From a virus, in the IMG/VR virus record IMGVR_UViG_3300035156_000375, positions 1 through 31,170 of that record: 31,170 bases of DNA; one strand, 5' to 3'. Positions 30,322-31,170 of this stretch are shown here, piece after piece (position 1 is the stretch's first letter; each line of letters starts with the position of its first letter). The notes under the pieces are model-generated. The model made no database searches. It was not told where the DNA came from and saw only the letters and a list, made by a program, of their open reading frames with translations. The position numbers were made by a program, and so were the translations under genes.

Positions 30322-31170
30322 CTAGTGGGCGCCGTCGACCGTCAGCGACGCCGACAGCGCGCGTTGGGCGTCGATCTGCGCCTGCATGACCTTGAGGTTG
30401 GCTTCCACGGCCGCCATCGCGTCGGCCCCGGCGACGAAGCGCGGCGGCAATTGTGCCGCGTCGGACAGCTGCACCAGTGCGACGGCAAGCTTCGCCGGGT
30501 CGCCCGGCTGCCGCCCGTTCATGCCTTTCAACGCGGCCACCGTCTGCGCCGTTCGCCCGGCGTAATCGGCGATCGACAATTCCGGCCAGATCGTCGACGC
30601 ATCCTCGACCAGCAGTTCGGTGCGGAAGAAACCTGGCTCGACGGCCATCGTGCTGATGCCGAACGGCGCCAGATCGAAGCGCAACGACTCGATCCAGCCT
30701 TCCAGCGCGAACTTCGAGGCCGCATAGGCGGCACAGAATTCCGAGCCGACCAATCCCGCCGTCGATGTCACGGTGATGATCTGCCCGCCGCGCCGCTGGC
30801 GCATGCCGGGCAAGACGGCGCGCGTGACATTGAGCGGGCCAAAAAAGTTGGTCTCCATCTGCGCCCGAAACTGGGCATCGCTGATCTCTTCAAAATAGCC
30901 GGCGTAGAAATTGCCGGCATTGTTGACCAGCACATCGATCCCGCCGAAGCGCGCCACAGCGGCCTCGACCGCTTGCCGGGCGGCGTCCGGGTCGGTGATG
31001 TCGAGCGCCACGCTCAACAGATTGTCGTGCGCGCCGACCGCTGCAGCCACGCGCTCGGCGCTGCGTCCCGTGGCGACAACGTTGTGGCCCGCGCCCAGCG
31101 CCTTGCGCGCGATGTCGGTGCCCAAGCCCCGGCTGGCGCCGGTGATAAACCATGTTTTTTTGTCAGTCAT
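30322..31170 (-). CDS. Short-chain dehydrogenase/reductase (host)
   Basis: 282 residues of a classical SDR: nucleotide loop TGASRGLG (10-17), NNAG (83-86), catalytic Ser in TVTSTAG (near 136) and YxxxK Tyr149/Lys153 (YAASK), then PGFFRTELL. There is no Asp/Arg-specific feature that fixes the cofactor; Arg36 after the second strand (TGRSAER) favours NADP(H). The substrate is unknown. The start codon is the last base triplet of the window, and it stops with TAG. It converges on the LamG gene and is ordinary chromosome, marking the right side of the prophage. Confidence 0.9.
   Translation of the reverse strand: MTDKKTWFITGASRGLGTDIARKALGAGHNVVATGRSAERVAAAVGAHDNLLSVALDITDPDAARQAVEAAVARFGGIDVLVNNAGNFYAGYFEEISDAQFRAQMETNFFGPLNVTRAVLPGMRQRRGGQIITVTSTAGLVGSEFCAAYAASKFALEGWIESLRFDLAPFGISTMAVEPGFFRTELLVEDASTIWPELSIADYAGRTAQTVAALKGMNGRQPGDPAKLAVALVQLSDAAQLPPRFVAGADAMAAVEANLKVMQAQIDAQRALSASLTVDGAH

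Noticed and set aside
1-31170. Full TAG-to-sense recoding (alternative genetic code) for this phage
   Set aside because: The terminase large subunit (16643) and metallopeptidase (14736) end properly at TAG, and neither tRNA in the window reads UAG. Partial suppression is left open.
1-31170. CRISPR array, insertion sequence, toxin-antitoxin pair, lysis cassette or repressor
   Set aside because: No regularly spaced repeats, transposase motifs, paired toxin/antitoxin frames, endolysin catalytic motifs or cI/Cro-type genes were found. The 46-residue membrane protein alone does not make a lysis cassette.

Overview
The window is a decayed prophage in a GC-rich betaproteobacterium, most likely Oxalobacteraceae (Massilia/Duganella/Janthinobacterium type). 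This assignment is inference. It rests on high GC, two PEP-CTERM sorting-signal proteins, and head genes of Bordetella-phage BPP-1 type (Bbp16-like cement protein, DUF4055-type portal, DUF2280 small terminase). The first base is the last base of an integrase stop codon on the minus strand, and the last base is the start of a host SDR oxidoreductase.

Left arm (1-9.0 kb): an integrase C-terminal fragment abuts a cytosine-C5 methyltransferase that lacks its first motif, so the immunity/excision region normally found between them is gone. A tightly overlapped plus-strand early operon follows: small hypotheticals, a PAPS-reductase/DndC-like protein, a YbcO-type nuclease, a DUF1064-like PD-(D/E)XK protein, a DPPY-type DNA methyltransferase, a small HTH protein, a replication-accessory protein and a DnaC-like ATPase loader. 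Four small minus-strand genes are wedged into this operon.

Middle (9.0-13.6 kb): a 469-residue secreted protein on the minus strand; a broken Q-like gene; a promoter-short RNA-terminator unit resembling lambda pR'-6S-tR'; a PEP-CTERM protein on the minus strand with its own promoter; a structured inverted repeat; two tRNA genes (Trp CCA and a degenerate Gly TCC); and several very small genes.

Structural arm (13.6-29.3 kb): metallopeptidase, terminase small and large subunits, portal, MuF-type head protein (interrupted by an amber codon), scaffold, major capsid, cement protein, a spike/fibre-like protein with Ig/Fn3 and SGNH-esterase domains, then head-tail connector, neck genes and a tail-terminator::tape-measure fusion created by deletion. 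A second PEP-CTERM gene is inserted at the 5' end of the connector gene and leaves a remnant of the old start. At about 29.33 kb the tape-measure sequence runs directly into the interior of a host LamG-domain protein gene, followed by the SDR gene.

Overall picture: phage functions are eroding. There are at least three large deletions, four in-frame TAG codons and two frameshifts, and no repressor, holin, endolysin or complete tail. Meanwhile three signal-peptide-bearing cargo genes, all on the minus strand in separate slots, remain intact. That contrast, and the targeting of two of the three to the host exosortase pathway, is the most interesting feature of the window.
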